A stretch of 64,000 nucleotides of DNA from Marinomonas profundimaris (GCF_000508165.1 NZ_AYOZ01000007.1:1-64000); one strand, 5' to 3'. Shown: positions 26,397-36,097, counted from the stretch's first letter. The notes: generated by a model not told the origin, from the letters alone. Numbers and translations: made by a program.

Positions 26397-28466
26397 ATGT
26401 TAAAACCCAAACAAAGCCAATGCGCAGCCGCGACTCTCTTCTGCTACTCAATCATGGCACCCTCAATTGGACACGCTGAAAACGAGGAAGAAACCTTTCG
26501 ACTTTCACCTATTATTGTTAATGATCAAGTACTAGCCGACGATGATACAGAGTCTGTTGTTGCTAAAGAACTGTGGGTTGGCGGAAAAGTCGCCACCAGT
26601 ATTCTGGACACACCGGCTTCTGTATCCGTCATCACAGAAAAGGAAATCCAACAGCGCAACGCCAGCACCACAGAAGAAGTGCTTGAATACACACCAGGCA
26701 CGGTGACGGGTTACTACAGTACCGATGACCGAAATGACTACTTCCAAATCCGTGGTTTTGACGCCACCACTTACCGAGATGGACTAACACTTGGATCATT
26801 ACGAGGTGTGCGTGAAGACGCTTATGCCTTTGAACGAGTCGAAGTCATTCGCGGTGCAAACTCTACCTTGTTTGGCCCTGCTGACCCAGGTGGGTCCATC
26901 AACTTTGTTAGTAAACAACCCAAATTTGATGAGTTCGGAAATGCCTACATTTCCTATGGTTCCAATGATCATAAAGAAGTCGGAATCGATGTAGGCAACA
27001 CATTAAATGAAGACGAAACACTGGCGTATCGATTAACTGGAAAAGTAAAAGACAGCGATAGAGAATACGATTATTCAAAAGACGATTCTCAATTCATTAT
27101 GGGCGGCCTTTCTTGGGAGCCAAATAACGACACTAAAGCCAACTTGATCGTGGACTACTTAAACACGGACTCCACACCGAACAGTGGCGGCTACCCTTTT
27201 GATAAAGAATACGACCGCAGTACATTCTTTGGTGAACCAGACTTTAACTATCATGATGTCGAGCGAACCAACATCAGCGCTCAAATTAGCCATGACCTAG
27301 ACAATGGTTTCAAAGTGCGGTCCAGCCTGAGATACAGTGACTTAACAGACAATTATGGTTATACCTATATTTCTGATAGCGCAACGAGAACTGGCAGCAC
27401 GGTAAGCCGAGGCTACCTTGCATCAGCAAAAGACGCCCAACAATTCAATGGCAACCTCATTGGGCAATATGATATTAGCGTCGACCGTCTAGATAGTAGT
27501 TCCGTATTTGGCATCGAATATCAGGACTCATCCTCGACTAGCCTCAGTAGTTACGGCTCAGCAACCAGTATTGATGTAGAAAATATCATCTATACCGGTG
27601 CTCCAAGTAGCATGATTATTTACGAAAATAAAAAAACAGATTACGCAACGAAAGCGGTCTTTTTACAACAAAATTTCTCGCTCGATGATAAATACATTCT
27701 AACGCTCGGCGCCCGTCATGATGACATCAAACTCTCTGAGTCTGATTATCTCAACAACACTGAGAGCAAAAACAATTTTTCTGAAAACACCTTCCGCTCC
27801 GCATTCACTTATAAATTTAACGAAGAAGTCTCAGCTTATATTAGCCAAGTGGAATCCATTTCCCCACCTACCGCTGGAACAGAAATTGTACGCGGAGAAC
27901 AACTTGAAATCGGTGCGAAGTACTCGCCAAACGATATGAATGCGCTTTTTTCCATTGCGGTCTATGATCTGGTTAAAAACAACGTCGACATCGCCGTGGC
28001 ACAAAACGACGGAACCATTGATCGTGAAATCATCGGAGAAAACCGTGTTAAAGGCGTGGATTTAGAAGTGAAAGCCGAATTAACTGACAGTTTAAGCATC
28101 ACCGGTGGTTACTCGTACATGGATTCAAAAGTGGTAGAAGATGACAGCTATGAAGGAAATCAGATAAACATAGCCCCAAATCATACCGCTTCGTTATGGA
28201 GCCATTACATTCTGCCTAGACAAGATGTAACCGTTGGTTTTGGTGCTCGCTATATCGGCACTTATTATTTCGATGCCGCCAACACCAAGAAAAGTAACGC
28301 TGCGGTTATCTTTGATGCCTCTTTGTCTTACGAAATAACAAAAGACACAAACCTATCTGCGAAAGTAAGCAATTTGCTGGATAAACAACACATTGTTGGA
28401 TCAGGCACAGCGGATTACTACAACCCAGGGCGAAACATTACCGTCACGTTAAACCACAGCTGGTAA
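26397..28466 (+). CDS. TonB-dependent siderophore receptor
   Basis: A 689-residue outer-membrane receptor for a ferric siderophore. A signal peptide (about 1-27, ending GHA) is followed by a TonB box-like stretch (FRLSPIIVND), the plug (about 65-190, with SVITEKEIQQRNASTTEEVLEYTPG split by the family pattern and QIRGFD, RVEVIRGANSTLFG, GGSINFVSK) and a barrel ending in Trp (TVTLNHSW). The order of motifs fits the FhuA/FhuE-type siderophore receptor family. GGAGAAG precedes the ATG. Fur-like boxes lie upstream and an intrinsic terminator downstream; no siderophore biosynthesis or ABC transport genes are next to it. Confidence 0.95.
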   Translation: MLKPKQSQCAAATLFCYSIMAPSIGHAENEEETFRLSPIIVNDQVLADDDTESVVAKELWVGGKVATSILDTPASVSVITEKEIQQRNASTTEEVLEYTPGTVTGYYSTDDRNDYFQIRGFDATTYRDGLTLGSLRGVREDAYAFERVEVIRGANSTLFGPADPGGSINFVSKQPKFDEFGNAYISYGSNDHKEVGIDVGNTLNEDETLAYRLTGKVKDSDREYDYSKDDSQFIMGGLSWEPNNDTKANLIVDYLNTDSTPNSGGYPFDKEYDRSTFFGEPDFNYHDVERTNISAQISHDLDNGFKVRSSLRYSDLTDNYGYTYISDSATRTGSTVSRGYLASAKDAQQFNGNLIGQYDISVDRLDSSSVFGIEYQDSSSTSLSSYGSATSIDVENIIYTGAPSSMIIYENKKTDYATKAVFLQQNFSLDDKYILTLGARHDDIKLSESDYLNNTESKNNFSENTFRSAFTYKFNEEVSAYISQVESISPPTAGTEIVRGEQLEIGAKYSPNDMNALFSIAVYDLVKNNVDIAVAQNDGTIDREIIGENRVKGVDLEVKAELTDSLSITGGYSYMDSKVVEDDSYEGNQINIAPNHTASLWSHYILPRQDVTVGFGARYIGTYYFDAANTKKSNAAVIFDASLSYEITKDTNLSAKVSNLLDKQHIVGSGTADYYNPGRNITVTLNHSW

Positions 28467-28515
28467 TCCATGCCTTTATGCCGATAAATTAAGCCTAAAG
28501 AATTCCTCCTTTTTT

Positions 28516-28550
28516 GAGCCAAAATGCACGTCATTCTGGCTCTTTTTTTT
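28516..28550 (+). terminator. Terminator after the siderophore receptor gene
   Basis: GAGCCAAAATG and CATTCTGGCTC pair with one mismatch around CACGT and are followed by eight T residues. Confidence 0.85.
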
Positions 28551-28657
28551 GGGCTTATTAAAGAGAAACTACCGTGTGTTTTTTTGAAAAAATCCAGAAA
28601 AAATGACTTTTTCATTGCAAATGAAGAGTGTTTTTTTGATAAGAAGATATAAAAAAA

Positions 28658-28734
28658 TGGTACGCCCGAGAGGATTTGAACCTCCGACCTTCGCCTCCGG
28701 AGGGCGACGCTCTATCCAGCTGAGCTACGGGCGC
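28658..28734 (-). tRNA. tRNA-Arg (CCG)
   Basis: A 77-nt cloverleaf with encoded CCA, acceptor GCGCCCG and T arm GGTTCAAATCC. The anticodon loop CTCCGGA gives CCG. A single isolated tRNA gene on the minus strand. Confidence 0.96.
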
Positions 28735-28780
28735 ATTGTCTTTGTGTGGCACTAATTTTGTTGCTGGGTGCAAACAAGGC

Positions 28781-28798
28781 CATCACAAATTTGTGATG
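28781..28798. promoter_or_regulatory. Perfect 18-bp palindrome between tRNA-Arg and a cytochrome gene
   Basis: CATCACAAATTTGTGATG equals its own reverse complement. It contains the inverted half-sites TCACA and TGTGA separated by AATT. It lies 47 bp upstream of tRNA-Arg and about 165 bp upstream of the cytochrome start. It looks like a dimeric regulator operator; the regulator is unknown. Confidence 0.5.
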
Positions 28799-28961
28799 CG
28801 TATTCTAAAGGAAATCACTCAGGATTCCAGTGCTTAATCACACTAAGCATAAGATAAACGCTGTTTTTCTATCCATCACTGGCATTTACCTTACGAATAA
28901 AGTCGAGGATAATTCCGTTCAGCTTTTTCCGATTCCCTTTTCATTGAGAACCTCTGTGCTG

Positions 28962-29294
28962 ATGCCATTCAAATCCGTTCTGTTCGTGCGTCTTGTTGGT
29001 GTTGTTTCCGCTGTCGTTTTATTTAGCATAAGCAGTGCCGCAAACGCTGAACGCTCTGGTGAGCAAACCTTCAACACGTATTGCATTGCGTGCCATATGA
29101 GCGGAGTTGCCGGGGCGCCGCGATTTGGTAACCATGAAGATTGGCAACCGCGAATCGACAAAGGCTTAGATACGCTACTAAAAGATGCCATCAGCGGCTT
29201 TAGAGCCATGCCGCCAAAAGGTTTATGCTTTGATTGCAGTGATGATGAGCTGAAACACGCTATTGAATACATGATAGACAACAGCCAACAATAG
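28962..29294 (+). CDS. Periplasmic cytochrome c5-like protein
   Basis: A 110-residue small c-type cytochrome for periplasmic electron transfer. The ATG at 28962 opens a signal peptide ending ANA (residue 29). The haem-binding CIACH is at 41-45 and the distal methionine ligand in AMPPKG (M83). Two further Cys (89, 92) in GLCFDCSDDEL follow the cytochrome c5 pattern. A longer frame begins at 28830, but its added N-terminus is not signal-like. The physiological partner is unknown. Converges on rep with a 16-nt gap. Confidence 0.9.
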   Translation: MPFKSVLFVRLVGVVSAVVLFSISSAANAERSGEQTFNTYCIACHMSGVAGAPRFGNHEDWQPRIDKGLDTLLKDAISGFRAMPPKGLCFDCSDDELKHAIEYMIDNSQQ

Positions 29295-29310
29295 ACTTTG
29301 AAGCGATACG

Positions 29311-31359
29311 TTAGCCATTTAACATGGCTTTTAATGCCGATAAAGAAGCCTGTCCACGTTCTTTTTTCGCACTTTCTCCTTCATCGCCACGCCCTTCCCA
29401 AACCAAGTCTTCTTCCGGTAATTCGTCTAAAAATCGGCTCGGTAAGCAGTCAATTTCTTCGCCGTATTGTCGACGTTTTGCGGCCATGGTGATGCATAAA
29501 GTTTTTTTCGCCCGCGTGATACCAACGTATGCCAAACGGCGCTCTTCTTCTATGTCGTCGTTTTCGATGCTGTTTCTATGGGGCAACAATTCTTCTTCGC
29601 AGCCAATCAAGAAAACGTGTGGATACTCTAGTCCTTTGGACGCATGAAGCGTCAAGAGTTGAACCTTGTCTTCGTCTTCCTCTTCTTCTTGGCGCTCTAG
29701 CATGTCGATCAGTAATAGTTTGCTAATCGCCTGATCCAAGCCTGCGGTTTCGTCTTCTTCCCATGCGGATTCCATCATCCGCTGAATAGAATCCAGTAAG
29801 AAGCGTACGTTCTCGATACGACGATCGCCGGCTTTGTTGGAAGACGTTTGCTCCTGAATCCAACCGTAATAATCCATGTCGTGGATCATTTGTTCGATCA
29901 CAGGCACGGGCGATGCACCTTCTAAGCGCTGGCGCAAGGTCGACATCCAGCGTTCAAAGTCTTGCAAACTTTTCAACGAACGACCGGTGATGGTGTCTTC
30001 CAATTCTTTGTAACCAGAGGCTTCAAACAAACTCACATTGCGTTCTGTCGCTAGGTTACCCACTTTTTCTAAGGTCGCTGGGCCAATCTCTCGACGCGGT
30101 AAATTCACGATGCGCAAGAACGCATTGTCGTCTGATGGATTGACCAAAAGCCGTAAGTAACTCATTAAGTCTTTGATCTCCGCGCGCGAGAAAAAAGACG
30201 TACCGCCGTTCATTTTGTAGGGAATTCGGTACGCTTGCAGTTTGATCTCCAGCAACCGAGCTTGATGATTGCCTCGATACAAAATCGCAAAATCTCGATA
30301 GGGTATTTCGTGACGCAAATGGCGAGATTGAATTTCAGCAGCAACTCGCTCGGATTCCGCGTCTTCATTGCGCGTCACCATAATACGGATCGGGTCGCCT
30401 TCCTCGTGATCACTCCATAAGGCTTTATCGTATATGTGCGGGTTATTGGCGATGAGCGTATTCGCGGCTTTCAAAATGATTTTCGTCGAGCGGTAATTTT
30501 GCTCCAACTTGACAAGTTTTAAGTTCGGATAATCGACCGACAGCCTTTCGAGGTTTTCAGGGCGTGCACCACGCCACGCGTAAATGGATTGGTCATCGTC
30601 GCCCACCAAGGTAAAACAGCGTCGAAAACCCGCTAGCAAGCGAATCAATTCATACTGGCTGCCGTTGGTGTCTTGGCACTCGTCCACCAGCAAATAACGG
30701 ACTTTTTTCTGCCAGCGTTCACGCAATTCTTCGTCGGCCATCAACAAGCTAACGGGCAATAAAATTAAGTCATCAAAATCCACCGCATTGTAGGCGCGCA
30801 AATAGCGCTGATACTGCGCATACACTTGTGCCGCCAACAGATATTCTTCCGTGTCTGCATTGGTCATCGCTTCTTGCGGTGTGGTGAGGTCGTTTTTCCA
30901 GTTGGATACGGTATTCTGACAGTACGCGGCAGAGTCCGTTTGCCCATTAAATTCTTTGTCCAGAATTTCTTTGATCAGGCTGAGCGAATCCTGAGAATCA
31001 AATAAGGTGAAGCCTTCTTTCAAGCCTGCGCGACGGTATTCTTTGCGCAGGATTCTTAACCCCAAATTATGGAAAGTAGAAATACTCAAACCGCGGCTTT
31101 CTTGTTTAGAAAGCATGCTCACTACGCGCTCTTTCATCTCGCGAGCGGCTTTATTGGTGAAGGTTACCGCGATGATGCTACTCGCTTTAAACCCACAGGT
31201 TTGGATCAAATACGCGATTTTCGTTGTGATTACACTGGTTTTTCCTGAACCTGCACCGGCCAATACCAACAAGGGCCCATCGATTTTTTTAACGGCATCG
31301 AGTTGGCGTTCGTTCAAATTTCTCAAACGTTGGGAGATGGATGGAAGGGACTCACTCAT
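29311..31359 (-). CDS. rep: ATP-dependent DNA helicase Rep
   Basis: A superfamily 1A 3-prime to 5-prime helicase that helps replication forks pass protein barriers. It has 682 residues with the start at MSESLPS (31359); E. coli Rep has 673. Walker A GAGSGKT is at 35-41, and motifs VDECQDTN (II), GDDDQSIYAWRGA (III), QNYRST (IV) and LLTLHASKGLEYPHVF (V) are all intact. The gene converges on the cytochrome c gene, with only a short hairpin (AGCCAT/ATGGCT) inside its last codons. Confidence 0.97.
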   Translation of the reverse strand: MSESLPSISQRLRNLNERQLDAVKKIDGPLLVLAGAGSGKTSVITTKIAYLIQTCGFKASSIIAVTFTNKAAREMKERVVSMLSKQESRGLSISTFHNLGLRILRKEYRRAGLKEGFTLFDSQDSLSLIKEILDKEFNGQTDSAAYCQNTVSNWKNDLTTPQEAMTNADTEEYLLAAQVYAQYQRYLRAYNAVDFDDLILLPVSLLMADEELRERWQKKVRYLLVDECQDTNGSQYELIRLLAGFRRCFTLVGDDDQSIYAWRGARPENLERLSVDYPNLKLVKLEQNYRSTKIILKAANTLIANNPHIYDKALWSDHEEGDPIRIMVTRNEDAESERVAAEIQSRHLRHEIPYRDFAILYRGNHQARLLEIKLQAYRIPYKMNGGTSFFSRAEIKDLMSYLRLLVNPSDDNAFLRIVNLPRREIGPATLEKVGNLATERNVSLFEASGYKELEDTITGRSLKSLQDFERWMSTLRQRLEGASPVPVIEQMIHDMDYYGWIQEQTSSNKAGDRRIENVRFLLDSIQRMMESAWEEDETAGLDQAISKLLLIDMLERQEEEEDEDKVQLLTLHASKGLEYPHVFLIGCEEELLPHRNSIENDDIEEERRLAYVGITRAKKTLCITMAAKRRQYGEEIDCLPSRFLDELPEEDLVWEGRGDEGESAKKERGQASLSALKAMLNG

Positions 31360-31453
31360 GGAAAAACTCTGGCTTACGCGACGGTTAAAAATCAGCGCTA
31401 AGTGTACCCGACATTGCATCGACTCGCACTGTCATAACCGGTCTAACAGACAC

Positions 31454-31484
31454 AAAAAAGGGACACCAGAATGGCGCCCCTTTT
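31454..31484 (-). terminator. Terminator downstream of the symporter gene
   Basis: AAAAGGG and CCCTTTT flank an imperfect inner stem (ACC with GGC). On the minus strand the hairpin is followed by TTTTTTG, about 20 nt after the symporter stop. Confidence 0.65.
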
Positions 31485-31504
31485 ATTATCGCGCGCGTAA
31501 ACGT

Positions 31505-32434
31505 TTATTTAGACGTGTCTTCGCTGTTATTTTCCAAAACAGGTCGACGACTCCAATAGCTCGCCAACAATGAACCCGAAATATTATGCCAAACGCTGAA
31601 AATAGTGCCTGGCAATGCTGCCATCGGAGTGAAAAACTTCACCGCTAGTGCAGCCGCTAAACCGGAGTTTTGCAAACCTACTTCGAACGCAATCGTACGA
31701 CATACGCGTGCATCAAAGCCAAGTAAGTACGTTACCCAGTAACCCAAAGTCAAACCAATCGCGTTATGAATAATAACGGCTGCTGCAACAACAAGCCCTA
31801 CTTGAACAATCTTAGACGCGCTCAATGCCACAACAATGGCAATGATCAAAACAATGGCAAACATCGAAATGTAAGGAAAAACCGGCTCGGCTTTGCGGAC
31901 AAATGTTGAGAAGAAAGTATTAATCAAAACGCCCGCCGCAACAGGAAGAAGAACGATTTTCAACAGACTCATTAACATGCCAGCCACAGGCACATCCACG
32001 CTTTGACCTATCATCAAAGACACAAGGAAAGGCGTCAAAATCACACCGATCAAGGTCGAAATAGCGGTCATAGAAATAGACAGCGCCGTATCGCCTTTTG
32101 CCAAATAACACATCACATTCGATGACGTACCGCCCGCTACACTGCCCACGAGCAACATACCAACGGTCAATTCCGTATCAAAACCAAATGCAAAGGCCAC
32201 GCCAAACGCCGCAATCGGCATCACTAGAAACTGCAATACCACACCAACACCAACGGCTTTGCCGTTTTTCAACACTTGTTTGAAATCGGCTGGACTGAGT
32301 GTCAATCCCATTGCCAACATAATAACTGTAAGCAATGGCACGATTTGAGTTTTTAAACCAACAAATAAATCCGGTTGGAAAAAGGCAAGTACTGAAAGCA
32401 ATAATGCCCAAAGAGGAAACAGCTGAATAACCAT
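31505..32434 (-). CDS. Bile acid:sodium symporter family protein
   Basis: A 309-residue inner-membrane transporter of the BASS family (ASBT fold, about ten membrane segments). The ATG at 32434 is preceded by GGAG at 8-nt spacing, and the protein then begins inside the first membrane helix. The sodium-site region is visible in GSVAGGTSSNVMCYLAKGD, and FEVGLQNSGLAAALA marks the crossing helix. Bacterial members carry organic acids such as pantoate or pyruvate rather than bile acids; the substrate here is unknown. Confidence 0.92.
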   Translation of the reverse strand: MVIQLFPLWALLLSVLAFFQPDLFVGLKTQIVPLLTVIMLAMGLTLSPADFKQVLKNGKAVGVGVVLQFLVMPIAAFGVAFAFGFDTELTVGMLLVGSVAGGTSSNVMCYLAKGDTALSISMTAISTLIGVILTPFLVSLMIGQSVDVPVAGMLMSLLKIVLLPVAAGVLINTFFSTFVRKAEPVFPYISMFAIVLIIAIVVALSASKIVQVGLVVAAAVIIHNAIGLTLGYWVTYLLGFDARVCRTIAFEVGLQNSGLAAALAVKFFTPMAALPGTIFSVWHNISGSLLASYWSRRPVLENNSEDTSK

Positions 32435-32646
32435 AGGGATAACTCCATTTATGCCATTCACTTTTGTCATAGGAAAACCTGAAAAAGCGAATAGACGACC
32501 ACAATTCATTATTATTTGGACCTTTAATTGCTCTTACCGAACACAACGATGCCACAAACAACAGTTGGGAAGATAAGCAATAAAGGGGGGAAGATTGTAA
32601 CGAAATGAAAAGCGTTAAAACAGAGTTTATATTTGCGTTCAAAAGA

Positions 32647-33417
32647 TCAGAAAGACACCATCAAGGCGAGGCCCCATTCATTGGAAGAATGACTGCCTGT
32701 AGAGCTAGGGAGACTGGCGCTATTATTTCCTGATGAGTGCCAATATTTATAGAAAGGTTCAATCACAATGGCACCGCCACTGGCGTTTAGAAAGTGTCTA
32801 AAGTCCAAAGAAAAATGATAGCCATAGCCCTTTTTCCCCTGCACTTTTACGTTTTTATAAGAATTTGATGCATCCAAACGCGTTTCATTGTCGGCTATCA
32901 GTAAACTGTCATATTCAAATCGACCACCAACCACCCACGTTTTTTCACCTGCTAATTCTTGGATTTCGATGCCGATTGGGTTGTAAATATAGGTTTGCTG
33001 GCTTTTATAACCCGCCACGGAAGAAGACGACACCTTCCCTCTCGAATCTGCCGTGGAGCGACGAAAGCCGAGCCCTAAATAAGGCGTAATACGATAAGCA
33101 TCATTTAAAAAAAGAGCACGGCCAATCATGCCTCTTATGTCATACACTTCATTACTGACGTTTTTTATCTTTCCTGCGCTTTCAGTTACGAGTTTGCTGT
33201 GTGCATAAGAAAGATCAATTAACATGACAGAAAAGGGGTAATAAGCAGAATAGCGCGCATTAAACCCGGATATTGATCCTGTTTGAGAGATACCACCTGA
33301 TTCGGTGTAATCCATCGAAGAAAGATAGGGACCTAATTCCAAATCAAACAAACGAGGCGCTGCCGAGGCGGCAGTGCCAAACAGAAAAAGAAAAAATGCA
33401 AACAGCAGCTTAATCAT
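32647..33417 (-). CDS. Outer-membrane beta-barrel protein, function unknown
   Basis: A 256-residue exported protein. The signal peptide ends ASA (about residue 19). The rest is rich in alternating hydrophobic strands (RYSAYYPFSVMLIDLSYAHSK, RITPYLGLGFRRS, KGYGYHFSLDFRHFL, GAIVIEPFYKYW), ending in Phe (LALMVSF) as barrels recognised by BamA do. It probably has 8-12 strands. No conserved catalytic residue or family signature is recognisable. It is transcribed alone, upstream of the symporter gene on the same strand. Confidence 0.75.
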   Translation of the reverse strand: MIKLLFAFFLFLFGTAASAAPRLFDLELGPYLSSMDYTESGGISQTGSISGFNARYSAYYPFSVMLIDLSYAHSKLVTESAGKIKNVSNEVYDIRGMIGRALFLNDAYRITPYLGLGFRRSTADSRGKVSSSSVAGYKSQQTYIYNPIGIEIQELAGEKTWVVGGRFEYDSLLIADNETRLDASNSYKNVKVQGKKGYGYHFSLDFRHFLNASGGAIVIEPFYKYWHSSGNNSASLPSSTGSHSSNEWGLALMVSF

Positions 33418-33525
33418 AAATGACGTCTCTATTACTCTTAATGCGTATTTTTATCATAGATAGCACACACGACCTATTTCTTCGCGAAACAACGCATGCT
33501 TCGCCATTACGTCTCGAATCCTCTT

Positions 33526-35037
33526 CTAAGATGACACGGCCATCGACAATGTTTTTTCCATTTTACGATAGCTTAAGGATTCCATTAGATGCGCTCTCGT
33601 CACGTCCGTGTTACTTAAGTCCGCCAAGGTCAGTGCAACCTTTAAGACGCGATGATAAGCCCGAGCAGACAACTTCAATGTTTCTAACGCCTGCTGCATA
33701 AACTGTTTATCGTCATCGCTTAACGCACAAATACTTTCGAGCTGACGACCACTTAACAACGCATTTTGCACACCTTGCCGCGCTCTTTGTCGTGCGACAG
33801 CCCGCTCTACTCGTTCGCGAACACTGGCGCTGCATTCACCTTCTTCTTGCGCGTTCACTAAAACATTAGACGGCAAAGGCGGCACTTCTACGTGCAAATC
33901 GATCCGATCTAAAAAAGGCGCCGAGAGTTTTTTTAAGTACTTTTGGCTGGCGCTGGACTGATAGTAATCTTGTCCACCGGTATACGCTTCGTTGCTGGCG
34001 TTCATCGCGGCGACCAGTTGGAACCTCGCAGGGAAAGACATTTGCCCTCGCGCCCGTGAAATATGCACTTCACCGTTTTCTAATGGCTCTCGTAACACTT
34101 CTAATACTTTCCGATCAAATTCTGGCAACTCATCAAGGAACAACACACCGCAATGAGCCAAAGACGCCTCACCCGGTTTAGGAATAGAACCGCCTCCGAC
34201 CAGAGCCGCCGCTGAACAAGAATGATGTGGCGAACGAAACGGTCGTTCAGACCAATGCCAATCCAGCCCCATTTTTCGCCCTGCGACCGATTGCACCGAC
34301 GCAACGGCAAGCGCTTCGGCTTCGGTCATGGCTGGCATGATGCTGGGTAAACGCGACGCCAACATGGTTTTTCCTGTGCCAGCAGGCCCAATAAACAAGA
34401 GATTATGCCCGCCCGCCGCCGCGACCTCTAAAGCACGTCTGGCTTGATATTGACCTTTTACATCGCGCATGTCTTTGTGATCCAGAGGCAACGGTTCACT
34501 TGGTTTAGAAACACAAGCGGGCAACTGACTTAACTTTAGTAGATGGGCGGTGACTTGGGTAAGGTGTTTTGCAAATACGGCATCACTTTCGACCAAGGCG
34601 GCTTCTTGCTGATTGTCTTCTGGAAGGATGAGCTGTCGATTCGCATGATGACAAGCAATCGCTGAGGGCAATAAACCAGGAACGCCGCGAATGTCGCCTG
34701 ATAAGGCAAGCTCGCCAATAAACTCGGTATCACGCAGATTCACTTCGCCTAATTGCCCAGATGCCGCCAGCACACTGATTGCGATGGCTAGATCATAACG
34801 ACCGCCTTCTTTGGGCAAATCCGCAGGCGCGAGATTGATGGTGACACGTCGGGTGGGAAATTCGAAATGGCTGTTAATAATCGCACTACGAACGCGGTCT
34901 TTTGCTTCACGCACAGCGGCTTCAGGAAGGCCGACTATATTTAACGACGGCAAGCCATTGGAAATGTGTGTTTCAACGGTAACTAAAGGCGATGCCACGC
35001 CCACTCGGGCACGGCTGTATATGGTTGCTAAACTCAT
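33526..35037 (-). CDS. comM: YifB/ComM family Mg-chelatase-like AAA+ ATPase
   Basis: A 503-residue AAA+ helicase that in Vibrio promotes branch migration of incoming DNA during natural transformation. The start at 35037 has AAGGAG five bases upstream; an in-frame GTG two codons earlier is less likely. N-terminal ChlI-like domain (about 20-140), Walker A GPAGTGKTMLASRL near 215, sensor-type GVLFLDELPEF, and the C-terminal Mg-chelatase domain. The family is common also in non-competent species. No competence genes are adjacent. Confidence 0.95.
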   Translation of the reverse strand: MSLATIYSRARVGVASPLVTVETHISNGLPSLNIVGLPEAAVREAKDRVRSAIINSHFEFPTRRVTINLAPADLPKEGGRYDLAIAISVLAASGQLGEVNLRDTEFIGELALSGDIRGVPGLLPSAIACHHANRQLILPEDNQQEAALVESDAVFAKHLTQVTAHLLKLSQLPACVSKPSEPLPLDHKDMRDVKGQYQARRALEVAAAGGHNLLFIGPAGTGKTMLASRLPSIMPAMTEAEALAVASVQSVAGRKMGLDWHWSERPFRSPHHSCSAAALVGGGSIPKPGEASLAHCGVLFLDELPEFDRKVLEVLREPLENGEVHISRARGQMSFPARFQLVAAMNASNEAYTGGQDYYQSSASQKYLKKLSAPFLDRIDLHVEVPPLPSNVLVNAQEEGECSASVRERVERAVARQRARQGVQNALLSGRQLESICALSDDDKQFMQQALETLKLSARAYHRVLKVALTLADLSNTDVTRAHLMESLSYRKMEKTLSMAVSS

Positions 35038-35145
35038 GATCACTCCTTGATCTGATGATTTTTAGAGTAAAAAGCAATCCGGCTTTTCACTTTTTTCGTA
35101 TCTGTCTTTAATTCATGTTTAATAAGAGAAGGCGACACAATCCCA

Positions 35146-35361
35146 ATGCATCAAATAAACCCGAAGAAGTTGCACTTATCCAAATGGACATCCACATCAC
35201 CGCAGAAAAAAGAAAAGCATTTTCTCGTTACTAAGCTTATTCGTGACGAAGAAGGCACAGTGATCGAGTGCATCCTTGAAGCCGTGATCAACAAAAACCA
35301 ATATCACATGCCGTGGCAGGCGTTGCAATCATCGGACAACTGGCAGCAAGGCTGGAAATAA
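35146..35361 (+). CDS. Small Trp-rich protein, TIGR02450 family
   Basis: A 71-residue conserved protein of unknown function. It shows the family pattern NPKKLHLSKWTS, KEKHFLVTKLI and a C-terminal region rich in Trp (MPWQALQ, NWQQGW). Likely cytoplasmic; no signal or membrane segment. A transcription terminator follows 29 nt after the stop, and it is divergent from comM. Confidence 0.88.
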   Translation: MHQINPKKLHLSKWTSTSPQKKEKHFLVTKLIRDEEGTVIECILEAVINKNQYHMPWQALQSSDNWQQGWK

Positions 35362-35389
35362 AATCGACGCATTCCCCGCTTTTCAAAGG

Positions 35390-35419
35390 CGCTCATCCAC
35401 ACTTATGAGCGTTTTCTTT
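35390..35419 (+). terminator. Terminator between TIGR02450 gene and ubiK
   Basis: CGCTCAT pairs with ATGAGCG around an 8-nt loop and is followed by TTTTCTTTT. It ends the plus-strand transcript and sits 17 nt before the convergent ubiK stop. Confidence 0.8.
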
Positions 35420-35435
35420 TCGCCTCTTTTCCGCT

Positions 35436-35669
35436 TTACTTTTCGAGCTCATTTAATCGGGCTTCTAATAACGCCAACTTTTCACGGTATTTCGCGAGCA
35501 TGGCTTCTTGCACTTCAAACTCTTCTCGCGTGACTAGGTCCATTTTACTTAACGTATTGCGCGCGACTTCATGCAGTTGCGCCTGAATTTCTTCTTTCGG
35601 GAGCTTACCCAATGTCTCTGCGGCGTGCTCTAATCCGGTCCCTAATTGCTTTATAAATTGGTCTATCAT
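35436..35669 (-). CDS. ubiK: Ubiquinone biosynthesis accessory factor UbiK
   Basis: A 77-residue coiled-coil protein (BMFP domain, YqiC family) that assists the aerobic Ubi complex, binding UbiJ. The N-terminal amphipathic part (MIDQFIKQLGTGL) is followed by a long helix with heptads (EEFEVQEAMLAKYREKLALLEARLNELEK). Length and pattern match the family well. It is a single gene. Confidence 0.92.
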   Translation of the reverse strand: MIDQFIKQLGTGLEHAAETLGKLPKEEIQAQLHEVARNTLSKMDLVTREEFEVQEAMLAKYREKLALLEARLNELEK

Positions 35670-36081
35670 CTTGCTCTCATGCTTTGTATTGACAATGTTG
35701 TCTAGTATAGATGCCTAAGGAAGGTGCAAACAAGTCGTCGATCAAACACCGATCTGCATTTTTCTTGCGTATAAAGCCCTATGCCTTCGCCTCTTTTATG
35801 TGCATAAAACACAAAAACACTCTCTTTTTAAATGCCATTTTTCTTAATAACGCACGATTACCACCTTTTAGGTGCGTTTTATTTCTGATCAGAAGCAATA
35901 AGATAGGGAGCCCACCGGTAAATACCTCGTTCTTAGACCCTTCAATTGCACCAAGTTGACGCAACACGCCATAAAGACACCCCAATATGCTGCACTAAAT
36001 AAAGACAGCGGTGACGCTTTTTAAATTCTAAAAACAGACAAAATCCTTACAAAGCCTATGTAACAAGCACTTTCCAATATG
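35670..36081. other. Intergenic region ahead of the sigma-54 promoter
   Basis: About 410 bp with no credible coding sequence. Reading frames of 68-82 codons exist on both strands but lack ribosome sites and have no family resemblance. The right part may hold NtrC enhancer sites, but I could not identify a clear one. Confidence 0.5.
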
Positions 36082-36097
36082 TGGCACGTATATTGAA
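36082..36097 (+). promoter_or_regulatory. Sigma-54 (-24/-12) promoter of glnK-amtB
   Basis: TGGCACGTATATTGAA has a perfect TGGCAC -24 element and TTGA at -12 with the required spacing; only the C of the -12 GC is replaced by A. It lies 58 bp before the glnK start. glnK-amtB operons are classic NtrC/sigma-54 targets under nitrogen limitation. Confidence 0.8.

Noticed and set aside
29313-29332. AGCCAT/ATGGCT hairpin as terminator between the cytochrome gene and rep
   Set aside because: Only six base pairs with a short T-run, inside the last codons of rep. It is too weak to list as a terminator.
35711-35985. Overlapping small frames on both strands upstream of glnK
   Set aside because: Both lack ribosome sites and look like random composition. 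The region is better explained as the regulatory region of glnK-amtB.
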